Shown piece by piece: positions 28,231 to 37,253 of a stretch of DNA of 64,000 nt. Within the stretch, counting starts at the first letter, position 1, and every line of letters starts with the position of its first letter. The position numbers and the translations under genes were made by a program. The notes beneath the pieces were generated by a model that was not told the origin of the DNA, did not search any database, and was given only the letters and a program-made list of their open reading frames with translations. The DNA is from Sphingobium estronivorans (GTDB lineage: Bacteria > Pseudomonadota > Alphaproteobacteria > Sphingomonadales > Sphingomonadaceae): the NCBI RefSeq assembly GCF_008692605.1, contig NZ_LFCT01000002.1:124001-188000 (forward strand), read 5' to 3'.

Positions 28231-30009
28231 TTACCCCAGCAGCACCAGCGTCGTGCAGACCGCCAGCCCGACGATCAGGTTGAGCGGAACGCCGATCCGG
28301 ACGAAGTCGGAGAAACGATAGTCTCCCGCCGCATAGACCAGCGCATTGGTCTGGTAGCCGATGGGCGTGGCGAAGCAAGCGGACGCGCCGATCATCAGCG
28401 CAATCACCAGCGGACGCGGATCGGTGCCCAGTTGGTGGGCCAGCGCGATGGTGAGCGGGGTGAGCAGCGCCGCGACCGCATTGTTGCTGAGCAGTTCGGA
28501 CAGGAGCAGCGAGAAGAAATAGATCAGGAAGACCAGCGACCATGCGGGCGCCGTGGCCAGCAACGGCTTGATCCACCCGACGATCAGCGCGACGCTGCCC
28601 GCCTGTTCCAGCGCCAGACCGACCGCGAGCATGGCGAAGATCAGGATCAGCACATCGCCATCGATCGCGGCCCAAGCTTCCTCCGGATCGATGCAGCGGG
28701 TGACGAGGATCACTCCGACCGCGATGAAGGCGGCCAGCCCGATGCCGATCACATCCATGGCGGAGAGCAGCACCACCGCCGTCATGGCGAGAATGGCGAT
28801 CCATGCCTTGCGCGGGCGGAAAGCGCGGGTGCGGCTGATGCCCACACCGATCAGATGGGCATTGTCCTTGAGCGAGCGGATGCTGTCGTCGCTGCCCGCG
28901 ATCAGCAGGCGGTCGGCGCCCCGCACGCGGCTGCCGCCCAGATCGGGGCCGGGCAGATGGCGGGCGCGGTTGATGCCGATGATGCGCACGCGCAGGGCAT
29001 GGAGGAAGGGAATATCCACCAGCCGCTCCCCGATGGAAGGATGGCTGGGCGCGATCATCGCCTCGATCACCGTACCGCCGCCGGGTGTTTCGGAGGAGGC
29101 GGCCAGCCCCATTTCGAAATGGCCGGATTCGCGGATGGTCATGATCGCCGTGCCGTCGGCCCGCACGATCAGGCGGTCGCCGGCATGCAGTTCCTCCTCC
29201 TCCAGATCGCGGCGGCGTATCTCCCCCGCCCTTTTGAGGCCGAGCAGCACGACCGAACGGCCGAATAGCGGGAGCGAGCCGATTTCCCGGCCGATCAGGT
29301 CGCTTTCATGGCCGACGATCAACTCGGTCAGATATTCCTGCGCGACGCCGCCATCCTCGCCGCCGATGGAGGGCGGGTCGCTCGGAAGCAGGAAGGATAA
29401 AGCGACCAGCGCCACGATGCCCGCCGCCACGCCGGCAAGGCCATAGGGGGTGATGGCGAATATGCCGAAGGGAACCATGCCCTGTTCGGCGGCGATGCCC
29501 GCAACGATCAGATTGGTGGAAGTGCCGATCAGCGTGACGCACCCGCCCAGCACGGCAATGGCGTTCATCGGGATCAGCAGCTTCTTGACCGGATAACCGG
29601 TTGCCTGTGCCAGCTTGAACATGATCGGGATCAGCAGGACGACCACCGGCGTGTTGTTGAGGAAAGCCGATAGCAGCACGGTGCCCAGCGCCAGTTCAGC
29701 CATGGCCAGGCGCGGGTGGCGTTCGGCGCGGGCCGTGATGAGGTCGGCCACGCGATTGATCGTGCCGGTGCGGACCAGCGCGCCGGAGAGGATGAACATC
29801 GCCCCCACCGTCAGCGGCGCGCTGTTGGAAAAGACCGAAAACAGGCCCTTCTCGTCGATCAGGCCGAGCACCGCATAGGCACAGGCGCCGACCACCGACA
29901 CGACGGTGGGCGAATAGCGCTCCCGGACAAAGGCGATGAACATGAGGGCGAGGATGAGAAGCCCGATTTCCGCGCGATAGACGCCCATGAGCGCGGTGAT
30001 GAAATGCAT
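28231..30009 (-). CDS. SLC13 family permease with two TrkA-C (RCK-C) domains
   Basis: This 592-residue protein has membrane helices in two blocks (about 5-190 and 395-592) flanking a soluble insert with two TrkA-C domains (about 205-375, with EIGSLPLFGRSVVLLGLKR and DLGGSRVRGADRLLIAGSDD). Membrane signatures are FLNNTPVVVLLIPI and LLSNNAVAALLTPL, the duplicated Asn-rich motifs of the DASS/SLC13 group. It should import an anion such as sulfate or a dicarboxylate. The start ATG at 30009 was chosen over an open frame to 30102. A structured leader with an intrinsic terminator lies 75 bases upstream. Confidence 0.92.
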   Translation of the reverse strand: MHFITALMGVYRAEIGLLILALMFIAFVRERYSPTVVSVVGACAYAVLGLIDEKGLFSVFSNSAPLTVGAMFILSGALVRTGTINRVADLITARAERHPRLAMAELALGTVLLSAFLNNTPVVVLLIPIMFKLAQATGYPVKKLLIPMNAIAVLGGCVTLIGTSTNLIVAGIAAEQGMVPFGIFAITPYGLAGVAAGIVALVALSFLLPSDPPSIGGEDGGVAQEYLTELIVGHESDLIGREIGSLPLFGRSVVLLGLKRAGEIRRRDLEEEELHAGDRLIVRADGTAIMTIRESGHFEMGLAASSETPGGGTVIEAMIAPSHPSIGERLVDIPFLHALRVRIIGINRARHLPGPDLGGSRVRGADRLLIAGSDDSIRSLKDNAHLIGVGISRTRAFRPRKAWIAILAMTAVVLLSAMDVIGIGLAAFIAVGVILVTRCIDPEEAWAAIDGDVLILIFAMLAVGLALEQAGSVALIVGWIKPLLATAPAWSLVFLIYFFSLLLSELLSNNAVAALLTPLTIALAHQLGTDPRPLVIALMIGASACFATPIGYQTNALVYAAGDYRFSDFVRIGVPLNLIVGLAVCTTLVLLG

Positions 30010-30069
30010 ATGTGCGAAGGCCCCCCGATTGCCCTGCCGGTTAGCCGAACCTAACCCGTCTCTGGACGG

Positions 30070-30111
30070 AGGGAAAACGAAATGGGCCAGCCATGGTTGC
30101 ATGGCTGGCCC
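30070..30111 (-). terminator. Intrinsic terminator upstream of the SLC13 permease
   Basis: A perfect 11-bp stem (GGGCCAGCCAT at 30084-30094 and ATGGCTGGCCC at 30101-30111, 6-base loop) is followed on the minus strand by ATTTCGTTTTCCC. It could end the aroC transcript, end a small RNA, or act as the expression platform of a regulatory leader for the permease, which starts 75 bases further on. Confidence 0.7.
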
Positions 30112-30290
30112 GTGTTCGCGGCTTAAGGGGACGTTTTGACCGTCATGACATGCTTGGCACGATGACGCTCCCCAGGCTTACGCACTGCCGCTCGCCCTCC
30201 CGCGGGCGATCTGTGACAGGGATGTTACCGCAGATCGGGCGAGTCGTCTCGCGGGAATCGCATCTTCACCGACATTATGGTGCGGTTCGG
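30112..30290 (-). ncRNA. Candidate structured leader or small RNA ahead of the SLC13 permease
   Basis: The 300-base gap 30010-30309 holds no convincing gene but folds strongly. On the minus strand the first stem is CTCGCCCGATCTG (30243-30231) pairing with CAGATC and, after a 10-base bulge, GGGCGAG (30213-30191), with a 17-base loop. The second is GGGGA plus CGTCAT pairing with ATGACG and TCCCC (30173-30127). These precede a perfect terminator hairpin. A weak promoter with CATAAT as -10 lies near 30275. The layout of two structured domains, a terminator and then a transporter resembles a riboswitch or attenuator. I recognise no known family. Confidence 0.4.
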
Positions 30291-30309
30291 CGTGTAAAAA
30301 AGCGGAGGG

Positions 30310-31404
30310 TCAGCCTTCGCCGCCGCACTGGGCGCGGTGGAGGAGTTTCTGATCGGCGAGCACCAGCGCCATCATCGCTTCGACCACCGGCACGCCGCGA
30401 ATGCCGACACAAGGGTCATGGCGGCCCTTGGTGACGATTTCCGACGCTTCGCCCTGACGGGTGACGGTTTCGACCGGGATCAGGATCGAACTGGTCGGCT
30501 TGAAAGCGATGCGGATCTTGATCGGCTGACCGGTGGAGATCCCGCCCGCGATCCCGCCGGCATGGTTGGCGAGGAAGAGAGGATTGCCGTCCTCGCCGGG
30601 CCGCATCGGATCGGCATTCTGCTCGCCGCGCAGGCGAGCGGCGGCGAAACCGTCACCGATTTCCACACCCTTGACCGCATTGATGCTCATCATCGCGGCG
30701 GCGAGTTCGCCGTCGAGCTTGGCATAGAGCGGCGCGCCCCAGCCGGCGGGCACTCCGCTGGCGACGCATTCGACCACCGCGCCGAGCGAGGAGCCGTCCA
30801 GTCGGGCGTCGTCCACCAGCTTTTCCCAACGCTTCGCGGCTTCCGGGTCGGGGCAGAAGAAGGGATTGTTGTCGATCTCGCCCGCATCGAAGCGGGCATA
30901 GTCGATGGCGTCGCCGCCAATCTCGCTGACATAGGCGAAGATGTCGACATCGGGGATGACAAGCCGTGCCACCGCGCCCGCCGCCACGCGGCTGGCGGTT
31001 TCGCGGGCCGAGGACCGGCCCCCGCCGCGATAGTCGCGAAAGCCATATTTGGCGTCATAGCTATAGTCGGCATGGCCGGGACGATAGGCCTTGGCGACGT
31101 CGCCATAATCCTTGGAGCGCTGGTCGGTATTTTCGATCAGCAGGCTGATCGGGGTGCCGGTGGTGCGCCGGATTCCGTCCGGCGCCTCGAACACGCCGGA
31201 GAGGATGCGGACCGCATCGGCTTCGCGGCGCTGGGTGGTGAATTTCGACGTGCCGGGTTTGCGCTTGTCGAGGAAAGGCTGGATGTCGGCTTCGCTCAAG
31301 GGCAGGCCCGGGGGGCAGCCGTCGACCATCGCGCCGATGGCGGGGCCGTGGCTTTCGCCCCAGGTCGAAAAGCGCAAGACGCGGCCGAAGGTGTTGAAGC
31401 TCAT
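30310..31404 (-). CDS. aroC: Chorismate synthase
   Basis: AroC converts EPSP to chorismate using reduced FMN, the last shared step of aromatic synthesis. The 364-residue protein starts [20 protein letters not shown] and has the signatures [19 protein letters not shown]-like [37 protein letters not shown] and ADQKLLH. It lies 68 bases after fabI on the same strand. Confidence 0.97.
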   Translation of the reverse strand: MSFNTFGRVLRFSTWGESHGPAIGAMVDGCPPGLPLSEADIQPFLDKRKPGTSKFTTQRREADAVRILSGVFEAPDGIRRTTGTPISLLIENTDQRSKDYGDVAKAYRPGHADYSYDAKYGFRDYRGGGRSSARETASRVAAGAVARLVIPDVDIFAYVSEIGGDAIDYARFDAGEIDNNPFFCPDPEAAKRWEKLVDDARLDGSSLGAVVECVASGVPAGWGAPLYAKLDGELAAAMMSINAVKGVEIGDGFAAARLRGEQNADPMRPGEDGNPLFLANHAGGIAGGISTGQPIKIRIAFKPTSSILIPVETVTRQGEASEIVTKGRHDPCVGIRGVPVVEAMMALVLADQKLLHRAQCGGEG

Positions 31405-31472
31405 ATCTGCCTTTCATGGGGAGGGCTTGCGCCCTCACCCTCCCCTCTCCCGTCAGGACAGGGGGTCATGAC

Positions 31473-32279
31473 TTACTTGTCCAGCGCGATGTCCGGGGCG
31501 TCCTCGGCCTTCATGCCGATGACGTTATAGCCGGCGTCGACATGGTGGATTTCGCCGGTGACGCCCGCCGCCAGATCGGACAGCAGGTACAGGCCAGCGC
31601 CGCCCACATCCTCGATCGTGACATTGCGGCGGAGCGGGCTGTTCAGTTCGTTCCACTTCATGATGTAGCGGAAATCGCCGATGCCGCTGGCCGCCAGCGT
31701 CTTGATCGGGCCGGCCGAGATGGCATTGACGCGGATGCCTTCCGGTCCCAAGTCCATCGCCAGATATTTGACGCTGGTTTCCAGCGCCGCCTTGGCCACG
31801 CCCATGACATTATAATGCGGGATGACCTTTTCCGCGCCATAATAGCTGAGCGTCAGCAGGCTGCCGCCCTCCGCCATCAGTTCGCGGGCGCGCTTGGCGA
31901 CGGCGACGAAGCTGTAGGCCGAGATGTTCATCGTCAGCAGGAAGTTTTCCAGGCTGGTGTCGACATATTTGCCGCGCAGCTCATTCTTGTCGGAAAAGCC
32001 GATGGCGTGGACGACAAAGTCCAGCTTGCCCCAGCGCGCCTTGATTTCGTCGAACGCCGTATCGAGCTTGGCCATGTCCGACACGTCGCAATCGATCAGG
32101 AAATCGGAGCCGAGTTCCTCCGCCAGCGGCTTCACCCGCTTGGCGAGCGCATCGCCCTGATAGGAGAAGGCGAGTTCAGCCCCCTGCGCGCGCAGCGCCT
32201 TCGAAATTCCCCAAGCCAGCGACTTGTCGTTCGCCAAACCCATGATCAGACCGCGTTTTCCCGCCATCAAGCCTGTCAT
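31473..32279 (-). CDS. fabI: Enoyl-[acyl-carrier-protein] reductase (NADH)
   Basis: FabI carries out the final reduction of each fatty-acid elongation cycle. The 268-residue SDR protein shows the FabI-type cofactor loop GLANDKSLAWGI and the catalytic pair Y156-x6-K163 (YNVMGVAK), with Y146 nearby. ISAGPIKTLAASGI is the substrate-loop motif. I chose the ATG at 32279, which overlaps the stop of the YihY gene (ATGA); the frame is open upstream but lies inside that gene. Confidence 0.95.
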   Translation of the reverse strand: MTGLMAGKRGLIMGLANDKSLAWGISKALRAQGAELAFSYQGDALAKRVKPLAEELGSDFLIDCDVSDMAKLDTAFDEIKARWGKLDFVVHAIGFSDKNELRGKYVDTSLENFLLTMNISAYSFVAVAKRARELMAEGGSLLTLSYYGAEKVIPHYNVMGVAKAALETSVKYLAMDLGPEGIRVNAISAGPIKTLAASGIGDFRYIMKWNELNSPLRRNVTIEDVGGAGLYLLSDLAAGVTGEIHHVDAGYNVIGMKAEDAPDIALDK

Positions 32280-33247
32280 TTTACCGTCCCATTTCCTTTG
32301 TCGACCTGTGCGGCGGCTTCGGATTCCTCTTCGGGAAATTCCGCCATCGCCGCATTCAATTCCGCGCCAATTACCACGCCAAGCCCGACAAGGAAGAAGA
32401 AAATGAGCGTGATCATCACGCCCGCCAGGCTGCCATAGGTGCGGTCGTAACTGCCCAGCAGCGAAAGCGTCGGCGGCAACAGCATGGTGACGCCGTACCA
32501 CCAGAGCGTCGTGGCGATGGCGCCGGGCCATTTGGGGAAGCGCGGATCCTTGTACAGGCTGGGGGTCAGCGAGACGTAAAGATAATAGAGCGCGACGCAC
32601 AATATCGCCATCGGCGCCAGCTTGGTCAGGCTGACGATCTGGATCGCCTGGTCGGCAAAGGGCAGGATCTGGTGCAGGAACTGGTCGATGCCGGTGATGA
32701 CGACCTGAAGCGAGAAGGCGAACATCACCGCAAAGACGCTGACCAGCGTGATGCCGATGGCGGTCAGGCGATAATGCCAGAAGGGTCGCGTACTTTTCGT
32801 CCCATAGGCGCGGCGGAGAATGTCGCGGATCGTCTCGATCAGGCTGCCGACGGTCCAGAGGCCGACCAGTCCGCCCAGCCACAGCAGCGGACCGGTGCGG
32901 GCGTGCAGCACGTCATGAATCGGCTGCCGCACCACATCGGCGACGCCGTGCGGCACATTGTCGAGAAAGGCGTTCACCGCCGCCAGCCCATCCTGCGACC
33001 GGCCGAAGATGCTGGCCACCGCCGCCGCGACGATGAAGAAGGGAAACAGCGTCATCAACGAGAGATAGGCGAGGTTCCCCGCATGGATGAAGCCGTCGCT
33101 ATAGGTGCCGACGATGACACGCTTCGCGATTTCAAAGGGTTGCGTGCCCGGCTTCACCCGGTCGATCTGACGGTCGAACCGGTCGCGAACATGGTCGGCA
33201 AGGTGATGACGGCGCGATTCGGGGGAGAGGGGGGAAGGTTGCGGCAT
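32276..33247 (-). CDS. YihY/BrkB family inner-membrane protein
   Basis: The 323-residue protein has about six membrane helices between residues 45 and 305 and the family motifs LAYLSLMTLFPFFIV and YGSLAGVMITLIFFFLVGLG. YihY proteins were once linked to RNase BN or serum resistance, but their function is not known. The stop overlaps the fabI start, so they are coupled. It lies 14 bases after the DnaJ-type gene on the same strand. Confidence 0.9.
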   Translation of the reverse strand: MPQPSPLSPESRRHHLADHVRDRFDRQIDRVKPGTQPFEIAKRVIVGTYSDGFIHAGNLAYLSLMTLFPFFIVAAAVASIFGRSQDGLAAVNAFLDNVPHGVADVVRQPIHDVLHARTGPLLWLGGLVGLWTVGSLIETIRDILRRAYGTKSTRPFWHYRLTAIGITLVSVFAVMFAFSLQVVITGIDQFLHQILPFADQAIQIVSLTKLAPMAILCVALYYLYVSLTPSLYKDPRFPKWPGAIATTLWWYGVTMLLPPTLSLLGSYDRTYGSLAGVMITLIFFFLVGLGVVIGAELNAAMAEFPEEESEAAAQVDKGNGTVK

Positions 33248-33261
33248 TCCTCCCTAACCCC

Positions 33262-34200
33262 TCAGACGCCCAGATGGGTCCGCACGGCCCGGCTGTCCTG
33301 CCAGCCTTCGACCAGCGCCTGGATCGCCGGATCGTCGGCGGGCACGTCGATCAGCAGGGTGACGAGCTGATCGCCGCGCTGGCCGCCCTTGCCGGTAAAG
33401 CCCTTGCCGCGCAGGCGCAGCGTCTTGCCGGACGTCGCGCCGGCGGGGACACCGAGCATCACCGGGCCGTCGACCGTAGGCACCTTGACCTTCGCGCCCT
33501 TGACCGCCTCGTCCAGCGTGATCGGCAGATCGAGCAGCACATTGTCGCCGTCACGGGTGAAGAAGGGGTGCGGCTTGATCTCGATCGTGACGATGGCATC
33601 GCCCGCACCGCCGGGACCCGGCTGGCCCTTGCCGGACAGGCGCATCTGGGTGCCGCTCTCGACGCCCGCCGACAGTTTCAGATCAAGGGTCTTGCCGTCC
33701 TGAAGCGTGATCCGTTGCGGCGCGAGCGTGGCGGCGTCGACGAATTGCACGGCGAGGCGATAGGAGACATTGGCGCCCTTTTGCGGCGGCGCGCCCCGGC
33801 CGAAGTCGCCAAAGCCGCCGCCCCCGCGACGGCCCGCACCGCCGCCGCCGCCGAACAGCCCTTCGAAAATATCGCCGAAATCGCCGCCGCCGCCGTTGAA
33901 TTCAAAGCCGCCGCCCTGGCCGCCCGGATGCCCGCGAAAGCCGCCGCCCCCGCCGCCGAAACCGAAGGGCGCGGTCGGATTGCCGTCACCGTCGATCTCG
34001 CCCCGGTCGAAACGGGCGCGCTTGTCCTTGTCGGACAGCAGGTCATAGGCGGTGGTGACGGAAGAGAATTTCTCCGCCGCCTGCGGATTGTCCTTGTTCC
34101 GGTCGGGATGCAGTTCCTTGGCCAGCTTGCGATAGGCCGACTTGATTTCGGCCTCGCTCGCGCCGCGCGCCACGCCCAATGTCGAATAAGGGTCGGCCAT
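33262..34200 (-). CDS. CbpA-type DnaJ co-chaperone (no zinc finger)
   Basis: The 312-residue protein has an N-terminal J domain (residues 1-70, with HPD in ELHPDRN) that should stimulate DnaK, a Gly/Phe-rich linker (about 75-145) and two C-terminal beta domains (about 150-305, with VEIKPHPFFTRDGDN and LRGKGFTGKGG). No Cys-rich zinc finger is present, which places it with CbpA rather than DnaJ. The start ATG at 34200 was preferred over one four codons upstream. Confidence 0.9.
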   Translation of the reverse strand: MADPYSTLGVARGASEAEIKSAYRKLAKELHPDRNKDNPQAAEKFSSVTTAYDLLSDKDKRARFDRGEIDGDGNPTAPFGFGGGGGGFRGHPGGQGGGFEFNGGGGDFGDIFEGLFGGGGGAGRRGGGGFGDFGRGAPPQKGANVSYRLAVQFVDAATLAPQRITLQDGKTLDLKLSAGVESGTQMRLSGKGQPGPGGAGDAIVTIEIKPHPFFTRDGDNVLLDLPITLDEAVKGAKVKVPTVDGPVMLGVPAGATSGKTLRLRGKGFTGKGGQRGDQLVTLLIDVPADDPAIQALVEGWQDSRAVRTHLGV

Positions 34201-34351
34201 GGCCGGGTGCACATCCTTCTTGAATGAAAAAACTTTGGCATCCTATGTGGCGAAAGGCGACGGATCGTTCAAGCGTGGGAAAGCCTTATCCAACAAGCCT
34301 TATCCTTGCCGCCTTATCGACATCGCAGGCGCCCGCGCCTAAATCATCGCC

Positions 34352-34927
34352 ATGACCGATCCCTTTGCCCTGTTCGACGCCTGGTATCATGAGGCACGCG
34401 AAACCGAGATCAACGACAGCAACGCCATGGCGCTGGCCACCGCCGATGCGCGCGGGCGGCCTTCGGTGCGGATGGTGCTGCTGAAGGGGCATGGGCCGGA
34501 CGGTTTCGTCTTCTACACCAATTTCGAGGGGCGCAAGGCGGAGGAACTGCACGTCAATCCCCATGCGGCGCTGCTGTTCCACTGGAAATCGCTGCGCCGG
34601 CAGATCCGCATCGAGGGACCGGTCGGGCCGGTGGACGATGCCACCGCCGACGCCTATTTCGCCACGCGCAGCCGGGACAGCCAGCTGGGCGCCTGGGCGT
34701 CGGACCAGTCGCGCCCGCTGGCGTCACGCGACCTGTTCATGGCCCGCTATGAGGAGGTGAGCCTGCGCTTCGAGGGCGGGCCGGTCCCCCGGCCGCCGCA
34801 CTGGTCAGGCTTTTGCGTGAAGCCCGACCGCATCGAATTCTGGCAGGACCGCGAGCATCGGCTGCATGAACGGCGCCTGTTCGAGCGCGCCGGCGACGGC
34901 TGGCGCGAGGGGATGCTCTACCCCTGA
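34352..34927 (+). CDS. pdxH: Pyridoxamine 5'-phosphate oxidase
   Basis: PdxH oxidises pyridoxine or pyridoxamine phosphate to pyridoxal phosphate with FMN. The 191-residue protein has the FMN-binding segments RPSVRMVLLKG, FYTNFEGRKAEEL and LLFHWKSLRRQIRIEG, and ends ERLFERAGDGW-like LFERAGDGWREGMLYP. It completes vitamin B6 synthesis together with pdxJ elsewhere in the window. It is divergent from the DnaJ-type gene. Confidence 0.95.
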   Translation: MTDPFALFDAWYHEARETEINDSNAMALATADARGRPSVRMVLLKGHGPDGFVFYTNFEGRKAEELHVNPHAALLFHWKSLRRQIRIEGPVGPVDDATADAYFATRSRDSQLGAWASDQSRPLASRDLFMARYEEVSLRFEGGPVPRPPHWSGFCVKPDRIEFWQDREHRLHERRLFERAGDGWREGMLYP

Positions 34928-35086
34928 TCCGCCCGCCGCGGCGCGGCCCAACCGGTCCCTGATTGGTTGAATGCGATAGCCGCCCGGCGCGCTCCGATTG
35001 CGGGCGCTTCGGGCGCCTGTTAGGTGTAGCCGTCTGACAGGGGCAAAAACAGACGCGTGCCGGACAGGCCGGGCAAAAGGATCAAG

Positions 35087-36418
35087 ATGCGAAATCGACT
35101 GACGGCCTTCATCCTGACGGGCATGGTTCTGGGGGTGATTGTGGGCTTCGCCACCAACCTCTGGGTCGGCGGCGACAAGGCGCTGGCGAAGGATGTTGCG
35201 GGCTATTTCCATCTGCTGGCCGACATCTTTCTTCACCTGATCAAGATGATCATCGCGCCGCTGGTCTTTTCGACGCTGGTGGCGGGCATCGCCCATATGG
35301 GAGACAGCGCGGCACTGGGGCGGATCGGCGGGCGGGCGCTGGGCTGGTTCATCATGGCCAGCCTGATCTCGCTGGCGCTGGGCCTCCTCCTCGTCAATGT
35401 CTTCGCGCCGGGCGAAGGGCTGAACCTGGTCCGGTCCGGCGCGGATGCGGGCGTCAATACCGAGGCGCTCAATTTCCGCGACTTCATCCTGCATGTGTTT
35501 CCGACCTCCATGGTCGGCGCGATGGCGGAAAATTCGATCCTGCAGATCGTCGTCTTCTCGCTGTTCGTGGGCGTCGCGCTGACCGCCATCGGCGAGAAGG
35601 GCAAGCCCATCGTCACCGTGATCGAGGCGATGGTCGAGTTGATGCTGCAAGTCACCGGCTATGTCATGCGCATGGCGCCGCTCGCGGTGTTCGGCGCGCT
35701 GGCGTCGGCCATCACGACCGAGGGGCTGGGCGTGCTCAAGACCTTCGGCCAGCTGGTGGGCGAATTCTATCTGGCGCTGGGTGCGCTGTGGCTGCTGCTG
35801 TGCGCGGCGGGATCGATCTTCCTGGGCAAGCGGATGCTGACGCTGATCCGCTATGTGCGCGAGCCGGTGCTGATCGCCTTTTCCACCGCCTCTTCGGAAG
35901 CCGCCTACCCCAAGATGCTGGAGCAGCTCGACCGGTTCGGCGTGCCGCGCCGCATCTACAGCTTCGTGCTGCCGCTCGGCTACAGCTTCAACCTGGACGG
36001 GTCGATGATGTATTCGACCTTCGCGACGATCTTCATCGCCCAGGCCTATGGCATCGACCTGCCGATCGCGACGCAGATCATCATCCTGCTGGTGCTGATG
36101 GTGACCAGCAAGGGCATCGCCGCCGTTCCGCGCGCCAGCTTGGTGGTGGTGGCGGCGACGCTGGGCCAGTTCGACCTGCCGGTGGAAGGCGTGGCCTTCA
36201 TCCTGGCGGTCGATCATTTCATGGACATGGGCCGCACCGCGACCAATGTGCTGGGCAATGCCATCGCCACCTCCGTCATCACCAAATGGGAAGGCATGCT
36301 GGAGGTCGAGGAGCCCGAATATGGGGTCCATCCCCGGGCGCCCGCGCACACGCCGTCCCACGGCCGTGCAGGACTGGAGCTGGCGTCCGATATGGTGGAC
36401 GAGGAAAAGCGGTCCTGA
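35087..36418 (+). CDS. Dicarboxylate/amino acid:cation symporter (DAACS/SDF family)
   Basis: The 443-residue protein is an SDF-family transporter (DctA/GltP type) with eight helices and two re-entrant loops. Visible signatures are LADIFLHLIKMIIAPLVF, STASSEAAYPKML (the Ser-rich HP1 loop) and GYSFNLDGSMMYSTFATIFI (helix 7). It should import C4-dicarboxylates or acidic amino acids with Na+ or H+. The start ATG at 35087 has AAAGGA at good spacing; an upstream ATG in frame is less likely. The tail is Pro/His-rich and cytosolic. Confidence 0.94.
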   Translation: MRNRLTAFILTGMVLGVIVGFATNLWVGGDKALAKDVAGYFHLLADIFLHLIKMIIAPLVFSTLVAGIAHMGDSAALGRIGGRALGWFIMASLISLALGLLLVNVFAPGEGLNLVRSGADAGVNTEALNFRDFILHVFPTSMVGAMAENSILQIVVFSLFVGVALTAIGEKGKPIVTVIEAMVELMLQVTGYVMRMAPLAVFGALASAITTEGLGVLKTFGQLVGEFYLALGALWLLLCAAGSIFLGKRMLTLIRYVREPVLIAFSTASSEAAYPKMLEQLDRFGVPRRIYSFVLPLGYSFNLDGSMMYSTFATIFIAQAYGIDLPIATQIIILLVLMVTSKGIAAVPRASLVVVAATLGQFDLPVEGVAFILAVDHFMDMGRTATNVLGNAIATSVITKWEGMLEVEEPEYGVHPRAPAHTPSHGRAGLELASDMVDEEKRS

Positions 36419-36444
36419 ACCGGGGATAGTGGACCGCGGTGGCG

Positions 36445-37008
36445 TCAGCGGCGCACCGCTTCCCCCCAATAGACGAGGCTGCGGGCGAAGCTGGCAAAGC
36501 CGCGTTCCAACGCCGCGCCGCTTTCGCCATGGGGGCGGGCTTCGGCATCCAGCGTATCGCCGATCTGGCCGACGCTGAGGCGCTCGGGGATGACGGTCAT
36601 GCCCATGGCATTGAGCGTCACGGTCCAGGCGGCATGGCTGTTGACCCCGGCGAAGCGGCCCATGGAATAGCTGGCGACGCCCGCCGGGCGGCCGTCGAAT
36701 TCCTTGAGGAAATGGTCGGTGAGGTTCTTGAGGCCGGGCTGGACGCCGCGATTATATTCGCCCGCGACAAAGACGAAGGCATCGGCGGCCGCGAGCCGTT
36801 CGGAGAGCGCGGTCATGGCGGCGGGCGCTTCGCCGGCGGGATAGTCGCTGTAGCGCAGGTCGAGCATGGGCAGGCCAATGGCCTTGGCATCGATCAACTC
36901 AGCCGTATGGCCGAGTTGCTGGAAGCCCCGGATCAGATAATCGGCCAAGCGGATGCCGAGGCGGCCCCGGCGATAAGAGCCGTAAAGGAGGAGGATGTCG
37001 AGCGCCAT
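36445..37008 (-). CDS. NADPH-dependent FMN reductase-like flavoprotein
   Basis: The 187-residue flavodoxin-fold protein starts MALDILLLYGSYRRGRLGIR, the phosphate-binding loop for FMN, and has VFVAGEYNRGVQPGLKNLTD, the family's characteristic active-site stretch. It should reduce quinones, azo dyes or chromate using NAD(P)H. The start at 37008 has GGGAG upstream. It is convergent with the symporter gene and follows the 60-residue SANT-like gene on the same strand. Confidence 0.9.
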   Translation of the reverse strand: MALDILLLYGSYRRGRLGIRLADYLIRGFQQLGHTAELIDAKAIGLPMLDLRYSDYPAGEAPAAMTALSERLAAADAFVFVAGEYNRGVQPGLKNLTDHFLKEFDGRPAGVASYSMGRFAGVNSHAAWTVTLNAMGMTVIPERLSVGQIGDTLDAEARPHGESGAALERGFASFARSLVYWGEAVRR

Positions 37009-37066
37009 GGGAGACTCCCTTGCTGGGTCGAGGGAGTGTCGCACTGGCGCTCGACAGCGTCCAGTC

Positions 37067-37249
37067 CTAGCGGAGTTTCGCGATGTTCAGCCCGTCCTGC
37101 TTGGCGCGGGCCTTCACCGATTCCTCGCTGCGGGTCAGGGCCTTGGCGATCGCCTTCAGCGCCATGCCCTTCTTCGCCAGCGTATGGAGCTTTTGCAGCT
37201 CGTCGGCCGTCCAGGGCTGCTTGTGCCGCTCGAAGCGATCGCCGGCCAT
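37067..37249 (-). CDS. Small SANT/Myb-like helical protein (60 aa)
   Basis: This 60-residue basic protein reads MAGDRFERHKQPWTADELQK and continues with KKGMALKAIAKALTRSEESV, a tri-helical pattern like a SANT/Myb or resolvase-type helix-turn-helix. It probably binds DNA or a protein tail, but no experiment is known to me. It begins 4 bases after the purA stop on the same strand, so it is likely the last gene of a purA transcript. Confidence 0.75.
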   Translation of the reverse strand: MAGDRFERHKQPWTADELQKLHTLAKKGMALKAIAKALTRSEESVKARAKQDGLNIAKLR

Positions 37250-37253
37250 CGGA

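Noticed and set aside
30124-30186. 20-codon GTG-started ORF on the minus strand inside the SLC13 leader
   Set aside because: Very short, no ribosome binding site and it overlaps a strong RNA stem; a leader peptide is possible but unsupported.
33780-33990. CCGCCGCCG-type simple repeat
   Set aside because: It is the Gly-rich linker of the CbpA-type DnaJ protein.
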